Of a DNA stretch of 64,000 bases, positions 8,455-16,871 are shown in pieces. The notes below the pieces were generated by a model. It was given only the letters and a program-made list of their open reading frames with translations, did not search any database and was not told the DNA's origin. The stretch spans positions 310,001 to 374,000 of the forward strand of contig NZ_FTOV01000003.1 of the NCBI RefSeq assembly GCF_900156825.1, written 5' to 3'. Made by a program: the position numbers and the translations under genes. Source of the DNA: Chryseobacterium gambrini (GTDB taxonomy: Bacteria > Bacteroidota > Bacteroidia > Flavobacteriales > Weeksellaceae). Numbering within the stretch: the stretch's first letter is position 1; every line of letters starts with the position of its first letter.

Positions 8455-9150
8455 ATGTTAGAAATTCTTTATCGCGACGAACATCTTATCGCCATCAACA
8501 AACCCAGCGGATTGTTGGTTCATAAATCTTTTTATTCGGGAGAAGCGGATACGTATGCGATTCAGGAACTGAGAAAGCAGATCGGGCAAAAAGTGTATCC
8601 TGTCCATCGTTTAGACCGGAAAACTTCGGGTGTTTTGCTGTTTACTTTAGATAAAGAAACGCTGAGAATGATGAGTACCCAATTTGAGAATAAACTGGTT
8701 GAAAAGAAATACATTGCCATTTTACGAGGCTGGACAAAGGAAGAGGAAACAATTGATTATGATCTGGTTAACGAAAACGAAATTACGCAAAATGCAGTAA
8801 CATACTATCGCCGTCTGCAGACTTCAGAGATCGATCTGCCTTTTTTAAAACATCAGACTTCCAGATATTGTCTGGTAGAAGCTATCCCCGAAACGGGAAG
8901 ATTTCATCAGTTGAGAAAACATTTTAAACACATTTTACACCCCATTTTAGGCTGTCGGAAACATGGCTGTAATAAACAGAATAAATTATGGCTTCAGACA
9001 TTTGACATCAATAAAATGACACTTCACGCTCATCAACTGACATTTAATCATCCTTTTTCCAACGAAAGAATTACTGTAAATGCTACAATAGATGAGGATT
9101 TCAAAAAAGTAGGGGATATTTTGAAACTGGATTTGAGCGCATATTCTTAA
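8455..9150 (+). CDS. truC: Pseudouridine synthase of the RluA family, TruC type
   Basis: Isomerises uridine to pseudouridine in RNA; by resemblance to TruC the target would be U65 of tRNA. The N-terminus (MLEILYRDEHLIAINKPSGLLVHKS) and the catalytic motif HRLDRKTSGVLLF with Asp54 are the RluA-family hallmarks. There is no S4 domain, and the 231 aa length matches TruC rather than RluC/D. A later EAIPETGRFHQLRKHFKHI motif also fits. The exact RNA target is inferred. Confidence 0.85.
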   Translation: MLEILYRDEHLIAINKPSGLLVHKSFYSGEADTYAIQELRKQIGQKVYPVHRLDRKTSGVLLFTLDKETLRMMSTQFENKLVEKKYIAILRGWTKEEETIDYDLVNENEITQNAVTYYRRLQTSEIDLPFLKHQTSRYCLVEAIPETGRFHQLRKHFKHILHPILGCRKHGCNKQNKLWLQTFDINKMTLHAHQLTFNHPFSNERITVNATIDEDFKKVGDILKLDLSAYS

Positions 9151-9203
9151 TTTCTTAAACTTCCATCAACTTTGTGAAGACTTCTCACATTTAAATTAAT
9201 GAC

Positions 9204-9280
9204 CGAGGTTTAGCCCCGATTGTAATAAAAATCCTTTTTTGCAAAAAAAGATTGTAATGGAAAGCGGGAAATAGCTCCTG
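9204..9280 (-). repeat. REP-like palindromic element, copy 2
   Basis: Read on the minus strand it begins CAGGAGCTATTTCCCGCTTT and ends CAATCGGGGCTA, the same outer tags as the elements at 6552 and 51695. The centre is a short perfect palindrome, TTTTTTGCAAAAAA (9235-9248). It fills most of the 277 bp gap between truC and pyrD. Confidence 0.75.
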
Positions 9281-9427
9281 AAAGCAATATAACAAACGAT
9301 CGTAGCTTTAGCACATTACACAGATCTTATGTTTTATAGATATCATTTATAATACATTTTCTATAAAATATCATACGTTAACCGGACATTAATTTTAAAA
9401 TGAGTATTTTTGTAAAACTTTTTTTCA

Positions 9428-10465
9428 ATGTACAAATCGCTCATTCGTCCGATTCTTTTCAAATTCGATCCTGAAGAAGTGCACCATTTTACTTTTTCAA
9501 TCTTAAAAAATTTCGGATTTCTTACCAAATTATTTTTTCCAAAACCTATTGAAGACAAACGTCTGGAAAGAGAAGTTTTTGGCTTGAAATTTAAAAATCC
9601 TGTAGGTTTAGCGGCCGGTTTCGATAAAAATGCAGTTTTGTTCAATGAATTGGGAGATCTTGGTTTTGGATTTGTAGAAATTGGAACCGTAACGCCGAAA
9701 GCTCAGGCGGGAAATCCTAAGAAAAGACTGTTTCGTTTAATTGAAGATGGCGGAATTATCAACCGAATGGGCTTCAACAACGACGGTCTGGAAGCAGCGA
9801 TTGAAAAACTGAAAGGCAATAAAGGAAAAATCATCATCGGTGGAAACATCGGAAAAAATACGAATACTTCTCCCGAAAATTACACGCAGGATTATCTGGA
9901 ATGTTTTGAAGGGCTTCATCCTTACGTAGATTATTTTGTGCTGAATGTAAGCTGTCCGAATGTAGGAAGCCACGCCAAACTGGAAGATGTAGAATACCTT
10001 CGTGAACTGATTACGGAAGTGAAAAAAATCAACCAGTCGAAATCTGTACAGAAACCAATTCTGCTGAAAATTGCTCCGGATCTGAATACCAATCAACTAG
10101 ATGAAATCATTGAACTGATTGCAGAAACAAAGATCGACGGAATCGTGGTTTCCAATACTTCCGTGAACCGGGAAGATCTGAAAACGTCACCTGAAGTTTT
10201 AGCGGAAATCGGAAACGGCGGTCTTAGCGGAAAACCGATTCGTGAAAGAAGTACAAAAATGATCAAATATCTGTCTGATAAAAGCAACAGAGCATTCCCG
10301 ATCATCGGAGTTGGCGGAATTCATTCTGCAAAAGATGCGCTCGAAAAACTGGATGCAGGAGCAACGTTGGTTCAGTTGTACACAGGTTTCATCTATGAAG
10401 GTCCGGAATTGATTCAAGATATTAATAAGGAAATTTTGACGAGAGCGGGTCGCCTCTCTGTATAA
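9428..10465 (+). CDS. pyrD: Dihydroorotate dehydrogenase (quinone), class 2
   Basis: Oxidises dihydroorotate to orotate in pyrimidine synthesis and passes electrons to membrane quinone. The N-terminal extension ([27 protein letters not shown]) is the membrane-association helix of class 2 enzymes. [14 protein letters not shown] binds [14 protein letters not shown] carries the class 2 catalytic Ser, and [28 protein letters not shown] is the phosphate-binding end of the barrel. At 345 aa it is of normal size. A TATTTTTG -7-like box lies at 9405-9412, but no good -33 box. Confidence 0.96.
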   Translation: MYKSLIRPILFKFDPEEVHHFTFSILKNFGFLTKLFFPKPIEDKRLEREVFGLKFKNPVGLAAGFDKNAVLFNELGDLGFGFVEIGTVTPKAQAGNPKKRLFRLIEDGGIINRMGFNNDGLEAAIEKLKGNKGKIIIGGNIGKNTNTSPENYTQDYLECFEGLHPYVDYFVLNVSCPNVGSHAKLEDVEYLRELITEVKKINQSKSVQKPILLKIAPDLNTNQLDEIIELIAETKIDGIVVSNTSVNREDLKTSPEVLAEIGNGGLSGKPIRERSTKMIKYLSDKSNRAFPIIGVGGIHSAKDALEKLDAGATLVQLYTGFIYEGPELIQDINKEILTRAGRLSV

Positions 10466-10487
10466 TTTGTTGAAATTTCTGAAAAAC

Positions 10488-10515
10488 AAAAAAGAGTTCG
10501 CCTGAGCTCTTTTTT
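10488..10515. terminator. Bidirectional terminator between pyrD and the DUF445 gene
   Basis: Nine bp stem AAAAAAGAG / CTCTTTTTT with a ten-base loop. It sits between convergent stop codons, with A/T tracts on both sides. Confidence 0.85.
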
Positions 10516-10521
10516 ATGATT

Positions 10522-11766
10522 TTAAAGAAAAAAATGCGCAATTGTATAAATAATCAGCCCTACCAAACCACCGACGATCGTTCCGTTCACACGGATGAAC
10601 TGAAGATCTTTCCCTACTTCCAGTTCCAGCTTTTCGCTTAATTCTTTTCCCTGCCAATTTCCGACGGTCGAGCTGATGAGGTTTCCGAATTGATGGGTAT
10701 TTTTTAGAATATATTTGTAAGCGGTAACACGAACCCAGTCGTCGATTTTTTTCTGAAAATTTTCGTCGTTTTTTAAATTCTGTGAAAATTCATTCAGATT
10801 TTTAGATAAATATTTCTTTAATGAAGATTCATCGTCCTGAAGTTCTTTCGTTAACGTATTTTTAATGGAAATCCAGATGTCGTTGGAATATTCATTCAGC
10901 TTGTCGTTTTTAAGAAGATCATTTTTAATATTTTTGAATTCCTCTTCCCATTTCGGATCTTGTTTGAGTTCATTGGAGAAATCATAGATTTTCTGGGTGA
11001 TCAGATTTCGTATTTCGTGGTTCGGATCTTGTTCAATCTCTTTGAAAAAATCTGAAAGTCCGGAGGTAATTTTATCAGCAATTTTATTATCCACAAAAGC
11101 AGGGATAAAAGTATAGCTTCCTTTTTTCACGCGGTCTTTAATCATTTCATCATTTTCAGCGATATAATTTTTAATCTGAGAAGAAAGATTGGTAATAATC
11201 CTCTGATGATCGTTTTTGTCTAAAAGATAGTTGATTCCGTTGCCTAAAATGGCGTTCAGTTTGATAGTATCGGTCATTTCAGACACTTTGTTGCTGATAA
11301 AACGACTTACTTCCGAGTCATCGAGCTTATTTAAAATATCAAGAACAATATCCGAAAGGTTTTTAAGCAAAATATCCTGATTCTTTTCTTTTCCGAGCCA
11401 TTCTCCCACAAAATTCGAGATTTTTAACTTCTGGATATAAGGTCTGATGTTTTCCGGAGAAAGAAAATTCGTTACGACAAAATTTCCCAAATTGTCTCCC
11501 AGTTTCTGTTTGCTGTTTTCAATAAGATTGGTGTGCGGAATCGGCAATCCGAGCGGATGACGGAAAAGGGCTGTTACGGCAAACCAGTCTGCCAAAGCTC
11601 CCACCATTGCCGCCTCGGAAAAGGCACGAACGTAACCTATCCAGTGCGAGTCTATGGTTTTTTGCAATAGGGTAGTCCCGATAAACAGAACCGCCATCAA
11701 CACAAATAATCCTGTGGCAAATGCTTTATATTTTCTGAGCTGTTTTCTTTTGGCTTCATCATTCAT
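10522..11766 (-). CDS. DUF445 family membrane protein
   Basis: The 414-residue protein has a hydrophobic N-terminal segment (residues ~15-32) followed by the signature region SEAAMVGALADWFAVTALFRHPLGLPIPHTNLI. A long charged, mostly helical middle comes next, with a C-terminal hydrophobic hairpin (GGLVGLIIYTIAHFFL). This is the architecture of DUF445 proteins, which are inner-membrane anchored and of unknown function. It is a single-gene unit. Confidence 0.88.
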   Translation of the reverse strand: MNDEAKRKQLRKYKAFATGLFVLMAVLFIGTTLLQKTIDSHWIGYVRAFSEAAMVGALADWFAVTALFRHPLGLPIPHTNLIENSKQKLGDNLGNFVVTNFLSPENIRPYIQKLKISNFVGEWLGKEKNQDILLKNLSDIVLDILNKLDDSEVSRFISNKVSEMTDTIKLNAILGNGINYLLDKNDHQRIITNLSSQIKNYIAENDEMIKDRVKKGSYTFIPAFVDNKIADKITSGLSDFFKEIEQDPNHEIRNLITQKIYDFSNELKQDPKWEEEFKNIKNDLLKNDKLNEYSNDIWISIKNTLTKELQDDESSLKKYLSKNLNEFSQNLKNDENFQKKIDDWVRVTAYKYILKNTHQFGNLISSTVGNWQGKELSEKLELEVGKDLQFIRVNGTIVGGLVGLIIYTIAHFFL

Positions 11767-11907
11767 ATGCTCAAATTTAGTAAATTTGGTTGTGAAATTT
11801 CACCTGTTAATATTGTTGTAAAAATTTTTAATTCGTTATTTTCATTTCTCAAAGGCACCGGTTTTGATGCTTACATTTTGTCTTTGATAAAAAATATTTA
11901 AAATTCT

Positions 11908-12351
11908 ATGGAAAACCAAGCAAAAAACAATCCATACTACTCCAGAACAGATACTTCAAAACTCGATATTTCCAATGAAGAATGGAGAAAAATCCTGCCT
12001 CCGGATTTATATGCCATTGCCAGAGAAGTCTCAACGGAAAGACCATTTACCGGAAAATACAATGAATTTGATGAATTGGGAGAATATTACTGTGCGGTGT
12101 GCGGAAACCATTTATTCCGATCCACTTCAAAATTTTCGAGCAGTTGTGGCTGGCCAAGTTTTTTTGAAGCAGATAAAGAAGGAGTGTATTACAAAAGAGA
12201 TACGACCTACGGAATGGAAAGGGTAGAAGTACTCTGCAAAAGATGCGATTCCCACTTAGGACACGTTTTCGATGATGGTCCTCAACCAACAGGATTACGC
12301 TACTGTATGAATTCCATAAGTCTGGAATTTGTTGCAGATTCTGAAAAATAA
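11908..12351 (+). CDS. msrB: Peptide-methionine (R)-S-oxide reductase
   Basis: Repairs oxidised methionine (R epimer) in proteins. Zinc-binding pairs CAVCG and CKRCD, the SSCGWPSFF motif, HLGHVFDDGP and the catalytic Cys133 in RYCMNS are all present. At 147 aa it is a stand-alone MsrB with no MsrA fusion and no signal peptide, so it is cytosolic. The next gene starts 14 bp downstream and may be cotranscribed. Confidence 0.96.
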   Translation: MENQAKNNPYYSRTDTSKLDISNEEWRKILPPDLYAIAREVSTERPFTGKYNEFDELGEYYCAVCGNHLFRSTSKFSSSCGWPSFFEADKEGVYYKRDTTYGMERVEVLCKRCDSHLGHVFDDGPQPTGLRYCMNSISLEFVADSEK

Positions 12352-12365
12352 TATTATGATGAGCT

Positions 12366-12764
12366 ATGAAAGAAGTTATTAATTTTGATGAACGGAAACC
12401 TATTTGGATTGCATTATCTGATCTGTATTTGGATACGGAATTAAAACAGGATTTTCATTTAAAATATATAGCTACCACAATATTCCAAAGCTCGTATACT
12501 TTTGATGAGGTGAAAAAAATTAATAAGTATGAAGTTTTTCCTGTACTTTTTTCAAATTTGCTGCAGCCTGCAGGCGAATGGTTTGCGTTTGATGAAAAGA
12601 TAACTATAAATAGTATTATAGAGTGGATAGAATCAAAAAAACCTTTAGATTTATTGGCTGTTGAATGGGTTTATATGGTATATAAAGACATCAATGAAGA
12701 ATATTGGGATGAAATTGAATATCTTTATAATAAAATAAGAAGTAGCTCATTATCTGGTAGTTAA
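12366..12764 (+). CDS. Small conserved hypothetical protein (DUF7079-like)
   Basis: 132 residues, acidic, soluble. The opening ERKPIWIALSDLYLDTELKQD and the later LLQPAGEWFAFDEK resemble a family I know as DUF7079, which is found in varied Gram-negative bacteria, often near toxin-immunity or polymorphic loci. Here there is no such neighbour. It follows msrB by 14 bp. Function unknown and family assignment moderate. Confidence 0.6.
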   Translation: MKEVINFDERKPIWIALSDLYLDTELKQDFHLKYIATTIFQSSYTFDEVKKINKYEVFPVLFSNLLQPAGEWFAFDEKITINSIIEWIESKKPLDLLAVEWVYMVYKDINEEYWDEIEYLYNKIRSSSLSGS

Positions 12765-12869
12765 AATTTCTTAAATTGCGTTAAACTTTGTGGAGTTATT
12801 GCGCTTACCCTAATTATGTTTTATACATTTGCTGACTCAATTGGATTTAACATAATAGTGAAATAGTGA

Positions 12870-13628
12870 ATGAAAGCATTGTATAGCTTATTAGGTGCAG
12901 CTTACATCGTTACTACTTCATTCTATTTGTCTCCAAAAAAGGCAGTCGAAAAGAATGAAATCAGTACAAAAAAAATTGTAAGATTAGCCGACACGAAATC
13001 TGAGAAACCTGCGGCAACAGCAGTAAGTTCATCAGAAGAATTATACAGATCTATTGTTTTCGAGCAGGGACACGAACTTAATGAGGAAGTTTTTTTCAAA
13101 GCGGTAACAGGTTTTGAAAATATGAAGAAAGCAGGTTTGCTTAACGGGGATTCGCATTTACTTACGGTATGCGATTTTTCTATGTCTTCGAACACAAAAA
13201 GACTTTGGGTAATTGACATGAATGAGAAAAAGGTATTGTTTAATTCATTAGTGGCGCACGGAAAAAATACAGGCGAAGAATTTGCTACGAATTTTTCTAA
13301 CACGGAAAGTTCGTTGCAGAGCAGCTTAGGATTTTATATCACGGATGCAACGTACGACGGCGACAACGGCTATTCTCTTAGACTACTTGGAATGGATAAA
13401 GGCTTTAATGATGCAGCCTACAGAAGAGCCATCGTTATGCACGGCGCAGATTATGTAAGCGAAGAATTTGCCGCCATGCACAAAAGGATCGGCAGAAGCT
13501 GGGGTTGTCCCGCAGTTCCGAGGGATTTAACAAAACCGATCATTAATACCATAAAAGGAAGAAATCTTCTTTTTATTTATTATCCGGATCAGAATTACCT
13601 TTCCAAATCGGAGTGGTTGAAAGCATAA
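12870..13628 (+). CDS. Exported murein L,D-transpeptidase catalytic domain protein (YkuD_2 type)
   Basis: Likely acts on peptidoglycan in the periplasm. The 252 aa protein has a weakly hydrophobic N-terminus (residues 1-20). The conserved core is LWVIDMNEKKVLFNSLVAHGKNTG, then SSLGFYIT, then IVMHGADYVSEEFA, ending with RSWGCPAVP where Cys213 is the catalytic residue. His in the VMHGAD motif is its expected partner. The start at 12870 precedes the only hydrophobic segment. Whether it makes cross-links or attaches proteins cannot be told. Confidence 0.85.
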   Translation: MKALYSLLGAAYIVTTSFYLSPKKAVEKNEISTKKIVRLADTKSEKPAATAVSSSEELYRSIVFEQGHELNEEVFFKAVTGFENMKKAGLLNGDSHLLTVCDFSMSSNTKRLWVIDMNEKKVLFNSLVAHGKNTGEEFATNFSNTESSLQSSLGFYITDATYDGDNGYSLRLLGMDKGFNDAAYRRAIVMHGADYVSEEFAAMHKRIGRSWGCPAVPRDLTKPIINTIKGRNLLFIYYPDQNYLSKSEWLKA

Positions 13629-13631
13629 CAG

Positions 13632-13660
13632 AAAAGCAGTCAATCCGACTGCTTTTTTTT
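13632..13660 (+). terminator. Terminator of the L,D-transpeptidase-like gene
   Basis: Ten bp stem AAAAGCAGTC / GACTGCTTTT with a five-base loop, followed by a T tract. The rest of the gap to 13801 shows nothing I can name. Confidence 0.85.
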
Positions 13661-13801
13661 TGTATTAAATTTTCCCATTATAGTTGTCATTCTGACGAAG
13701 AAAGAATCTACAAAATAGTATTTTCTCTCAGTTAATACAGCCTTTTTATACGCCAATATCAGCTCAATCAGTAAGATCTGCTAGAGATTTATTCAAAAAG
13801 C

Positions 13802-15043
13802 TTAAGAAAACTTCTTAAAAATCAACGTGGCATTGTGTCCTCCGAAACCAAAAGCATTGCTTAGCGAATAATTGATATTCTTTTCTTTCGCTTCTCCAAA
13901 AACAATATTCAGGTCTTTCGGGATGTTTTCATCAATCCTGTGAAGATTAATCGTCGGCGGAATAATTCCTTTTTCAATCGCTTTGATTGAAAGAATGGCT
14001 TCCGCAGCTCCGGCAGCTCCCAACAAATGTCCCGTCATGGATTTTGTAGCACTGATGTCAAGATTTTTACTTCCTTTAAATAATTTATTGATTCCGTTTA
14101 ATTCAACCAAATCTCCCATTGGAGTAGAAGTGGCATGAGGATTAATATAATCAATATCTTCGGTGTTGATTCCTGCTTCCTGTAAAGCCAGTTGCATCGC
14201 TTTAATGGCTCCGACTCCATCGGGATGAGGTGCTGTCATGTGATACGCATCGGCTGTCATTGCTGCTCCCACCAATTCTGCGTAAATTTTTGCGCCTCTT
14301 GCTTTAGCGTGTTCGTATTCCTCAAGAATTAAGGCTCCTGCGCCTTCTCCCATCACAAAGCCATCTCGTTCTGCATCATAAGGGCGGCTTGCGGTGGCAA
14401 AATCATCATTTCTTGTAGACATGGCTTTCATAATCGAGAAACCTCCAATGGAAGCGGGGGTGATCGCAGCTTCAGAACCGCCGCTCACGATTACTTTGGC
14501 TTTTCCTAACCTGATGTAGTTAAAAGCATCCATCAGTGCGGTATTTCCTGTAGCACATGCAGAAATCGTTGTGTAATTGATTCCCTGAAGTCCGAATTTC
14601 ATTGAAATCATTCCCGAAGCCATATTCGCAATGAATTTTGGAACAAAGAAAGGATTGAATCTTGGTGTTCCGTCTCCTTTGGTAAATTCCATCACTTCAC
14701 TCTCGAAAGTCCACATTCCGCCCTGTCCGGTTCCCCAGATTACTCCGGTGTCGTACGGATCCATTTTTTCAAGCTCTAATCCGGAATCTTTTAAAGCTTC
14801 CGCTGTGGAATACATCGCGTATTGGGAAAAAAGATCACTTCTTTTGATTTCGTTATGTGTTAAATGAACTTTCGGATCAAAATTTTTAACCTCACAGGCA
14901 AAATGAACTTTAAATTTTTCTGTATCGAAGTGGGTGATTTTGTTGGCTCCGCTCACACCGTTGATGCTGTTGTTCCAGAATTCTTCAACATTATTTCCTA
15001 AAGGCGTTACTGCGCCAAGTCCTGTAATGACAACTCTTTTCAT
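13802..15043 (-). CDS. fabF: Beta-ketoacyl-ACP synthase II (KAS II)
   Basis: Condenses acyl chains with malonyl-ACP in fatty acid elongation. Full length at 413 aa, with catalytic Cys163 in TISACATG and the downstream His motifs PHATSTP and KSMTGHLLGAAG; the C-terminal NAFGFGGHNATLIF is also present. The start codon abuts the stop of the thioesterase gene without a gap, in an operon headed by a TetR regulator. There is no acpP or rnc nearby, which are common partners of housekeeping fabF. It could be a second, regulated KAS copy rather than the only one; the rest of the genome would decide. Confidence 0.93.
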   Translation of the reverse strand: MKRVVITGLGAVTPLGNNVEEFWNNSINGVSGANKITHFDTEKFKVHFACEVKNFDPKVHLTHNEIKRSDLFSQYAMYSTAEALKDSGLELEKMDPYDTGVIWGTGQGGMWTFESEVMEFTKGDGTPRFNPFFVPKFIANMASGMISMKFGLQGINYTTISACATGNTALMDAFNYIRLGKAKVIVSGGSEAAITPASIGGFSIMKAMSTRNDDFATASRPYDAERDGFVMGEGAGALILEEYEHAKARGAKIYAELVGAAMTADAYHMTAPHPDGVGAIKAMQLALQEAGINTEDIDYINPHATSTPMGDLVELNGINKLFKGSKNLDISATKSMTGHLLGAAGAAEAILSIKAIEKGIIPPTINLHRIDENIPKDLNIVFGEAKEKNINYSLSNAFGFGGHNATLIFKKFS

Positions 15044-15469
15044 TTAATTGCTGATTTTGAATAAATTAGAGGTTCCTCTTGCAATTAAGCGCGTTTTATC
15101 TGCATTCCAGATTTCGCACTCTGCGTTTACAAACTGCTTTCCTCTTTTGATGATTTTCGTTTCAGCTACAATATTATCATTTTCTTTTGCTGTTGAAAAA
15201 TAATCGATGCTGTTATTTATGGTTACGATAAAGTTTTTTTCGTTTAACGAGAACATTGTGGCTCCGATAACATCATCAAAAATGGCTGCGGTAACCCCAC
15301 CATGAAGATTTCCCATTGGGTTCAGCCATTCCTGCCTTACTTTATATTGGAACTCCAATTGTCCTTCTTCTGCCGAAAGAACAACGGGATTCAGCCATTT
15401 CATAAATGGGGAAGGAGATGCTGTAAACTCTTTTCCGATGAATGATTTTATGATTTGTAATTTATCCAT
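15044..15469 (-). CDS. PaaI-type hotdog-fold thioesterase
   Basis: 141 residues with the hotdog signature NPMGNLHGGVTAAIFDDVIGATMF, in which the HGG motif and the following acidic residue mark PaaI-like acyl-CoA thioesterases. It probably hydrolyses an acyl or aryl thioester in the cytosol. It lies between the TetR gene (5 bp gap) and fabF (0 bp gap), so it belongs to one regulated lipid operon. Substrate unknown. Confidence 0.88.
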   Translation of the reverse strand: MDKLQIIKSFIGKEFTASPSPFMKWLNPVVLSAEEGQLEFQYKVRQEWLNPMGNLHGGVTAAIFDDVIGATMFSLNEKNFIVTINNSIDYFSTAKENDNIVAETKIIKRGKQFVNAECEIWNADKTRLIARGTSNLFKISN

Positions 15470-15474
15470 ATGAA

Positions 15475-16080
15475 TTATGAGATATTTTGTTTAATTTCTT
15501 TGTCGATAAGCTCTAAAATCCTGTCTAAAGCGAGATTGAGATATTTTTCGTCTTCTGTGGTTTTGGATAAAAGAATTCCGCCTTCAATCATCATTACCAA
15601 TAATGAGGCAAATTCTTCAGCGTTAATTTCAGGCTTGAATTCTCCGCTTTTTTGCCCTTCAATGATAATATTTGAGATGGTTTTTATCCAGTCCTCAAAA
15701 GAATGCCGTACTTTCTTTCTAAGTTCCGGAAAGGAGTCATTACATTCTGTCGCTGCATTCATTAGCGGACAGCCGCCGTTTTGGAAGACAATTTTCCAGT
15801 TTTTTCTGTAAAATGCAATAAAAGCATACAGTTTGGCAGACATCGTAGGATATTCTTCACCAAAAGATCTCTGCATATTTTTCTTCAGCATTCCTGCGTT
15901 GAACTGATATACTTCAAGAGCTACTTTATCTCTGTTTTCAAAGTTTCCGTAAATACTTCCTTTGGTTAAACCCGTCGCTTTTGTAATGTCCGAAAGAGAT
16001 GTAGAGGTATAGCCTTTGGTATTAAACAAAGAGGCGGTTTTCTCAATGATGAATTGTTTTGTCTTTTCTGCTTTTGACAT
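15475..16080 (-). CDS. TetR/AcrR family transcriptional repressor
   Basis: N-terminal helix-turn-helix: KAEKTKQFIIEKTASLFNTKGYTSTSLSDITKATGLTKGSIYGNFENRDKVALEV. The C-terminal ligand domain is typical in length (201 aa in all). I choose the ATG at 16080 (MSKAEKT). The ATG at 16101 lies across the predicted -7 box (16099-16106) and so would precede the transcription start. The first gene of an operon with a thioesterase and KAS II, it probably represses them and itself through the operator at 16111-16130. The ligand may be an acyl-CoA or another hydrophobic compound; this is inference. Confidence 0.9.
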   Translation of the reverse strand: MSKAEKTKQFIIEKTASLFNTKGYTSTSLSDITKATGLTKGSIYGNFENRDKVALEVYQFNAGMLKKNMQRSFGEEYPTMSAKLYAFIAFYRKNWKIVFQNGGCPLMNAATECNDSFPELRKKVRHSFEDWIKTISNIIIEGQKSGEFKPEINAEEFASLLVMMIEGGILLSKTTEDEKYLNLALDRILELIDKEIKQNIS

Positions 16081-16098
16081 TTTTCTGCTGAATTCATG

Positions 16099-16130
16099 CA
16101 AAGATACAAAAATATACCAATCGGTATATT
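16099..16130 (-). promoter_or_regulatory. TetR operon promoter with overlapping operator
   Basis: On the minus strand the -7 box TATCTTTG occupies 16106-16099. Immediately upstream, 16111-16130 is the dyad AATATACCAATCGGTATATT (arms of eight around a four-base centre), in the form of TetR/AcrR operators. A dimer bound there would sit on the promoter spacer and block initiation. No good -33 box is seen, so an altered promoter is possible. Confidence 0.8.
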
Positions 16131-16165
16131 TTATAATAAGATTAAATGTATCCGTCTATATTAAA

Positions 16166-16364
16166 CCATTAAGATTTTATTTAAGAAGTTTAGATTAATT
16201 AAGTTGAATATTTTATTTTTTAAATTTTGGCTAAAGCCTTATGGTTTATTTTTTGAATGAAAAAACGGGCTGAAGCCCGTTCCTATTCATGTTGATATTA
16301 AGATTTTAAATAATTTACGTGAAGAGCTTAATTAATCTAAACTTCTTAAATAAAATCTTAATGG
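16166..16364. repeat. Inverted-repeat unit A, no gene inside
   Basis: Two perfect 38 bp inverted arms (16166-16203 and 16327-16364) begin CCATTAAGATTTTATTTAAG at both outer ends. The 123 bp interior has no gene. It holds a smaller hairpin AACGGGCT-GA-AGCCCGTT (16265-16282) and GGCTAAAGCC (16229-16238). The outer ends match those of the units at 17841-17962 and 62161-62666. The right arm ends 10 bp from the osmC stop codon, so it could also act as a transcription end point. Confidence 0.85.
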
Positions 16365-16373
16365 CTCAAATTC

Positions 16374-16793
16374 TTAGTTAGCCAAAGTAGCTTCTAAAGT
16401 AATTTCGAAATTGAAAGCTGCACTTACAGGACAACCTTCTTCCGCGATTTTTGCATATTTCTGGAATTCTTCTTCTGAAATTCCGGGAACTTTAGCCGTT
16501 AACGTTAATTCAGATTTTGTAATTTTTCCTGCGCTTGGATCTAAAGTAATAACAGATTTTGTCGTTAATTCTTCCGGAGTATAGCCTGCCTGAGAAAGTT
16601 CTGCACTTAATTTCATGGTGAAACATCCTGCGTGAGCCGCCGCCAGTAATTCTTCAGGATTTGTTCCCACTCCGTCTTCAAATCGGCTGTTAAAAGAATA
16701 CTGAGTCTGGTTTAAAGTGGTGCTTTGTGTGGTAAGATGTCCTTTTCCTTCTTTAATAGTTCCGTTCCAAACGGCTGTTGCGTTACGTCTCAT
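16374..16793 (-). CDS. OsmC family peroxiredoxin-like protein
   Basis: Probably reduces organic hydroperoxides in the cytosol. Both redox Cys motifs are present, HAGCFTM and EEGCPVSAAF, with GTNPEELLAAAHAGC as the OsmC signature. I choose the ATG at 16793 (MRRNATAVWNG), which gives the usual length of 139 aa; an upstream in-frame ATG would add an atypical tail. It lies 78 bp downstream of an AraC regulator on the same strand, a plausible controller. OsmC rather than Ohr is suggested by the sequence but not certain. Confidence 0.9.
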   Translation of the reverse strand: MRRNATAVWNGTIKEGKGHLTTQSTTLNQTQYSFNSRFEDGVGTNPEELLAAAHAGCFTMKLSAELSQAGYTPEELTTKSVITLDPSAGKITKSELTLTAKVPGISEEEFQKYAKIAEEGCPVSAAFNFEITLEATLAN

Positions 16794-16871
16794 AATGTTT
16801 TGTTTTAATATTGTTATTTTGATGTGACAAAGGTATTGCAGATTTCGTTCCAGATAAATACACAAAAAGAA

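Noticed and set aside
16081-16101. Upstream ATG (16101) as start of the TetR gene
   Set aside because: It lies on the predicted -7 box and would precede the transcription start; MSKAEKT at 16080 is the standard family N-terminus.
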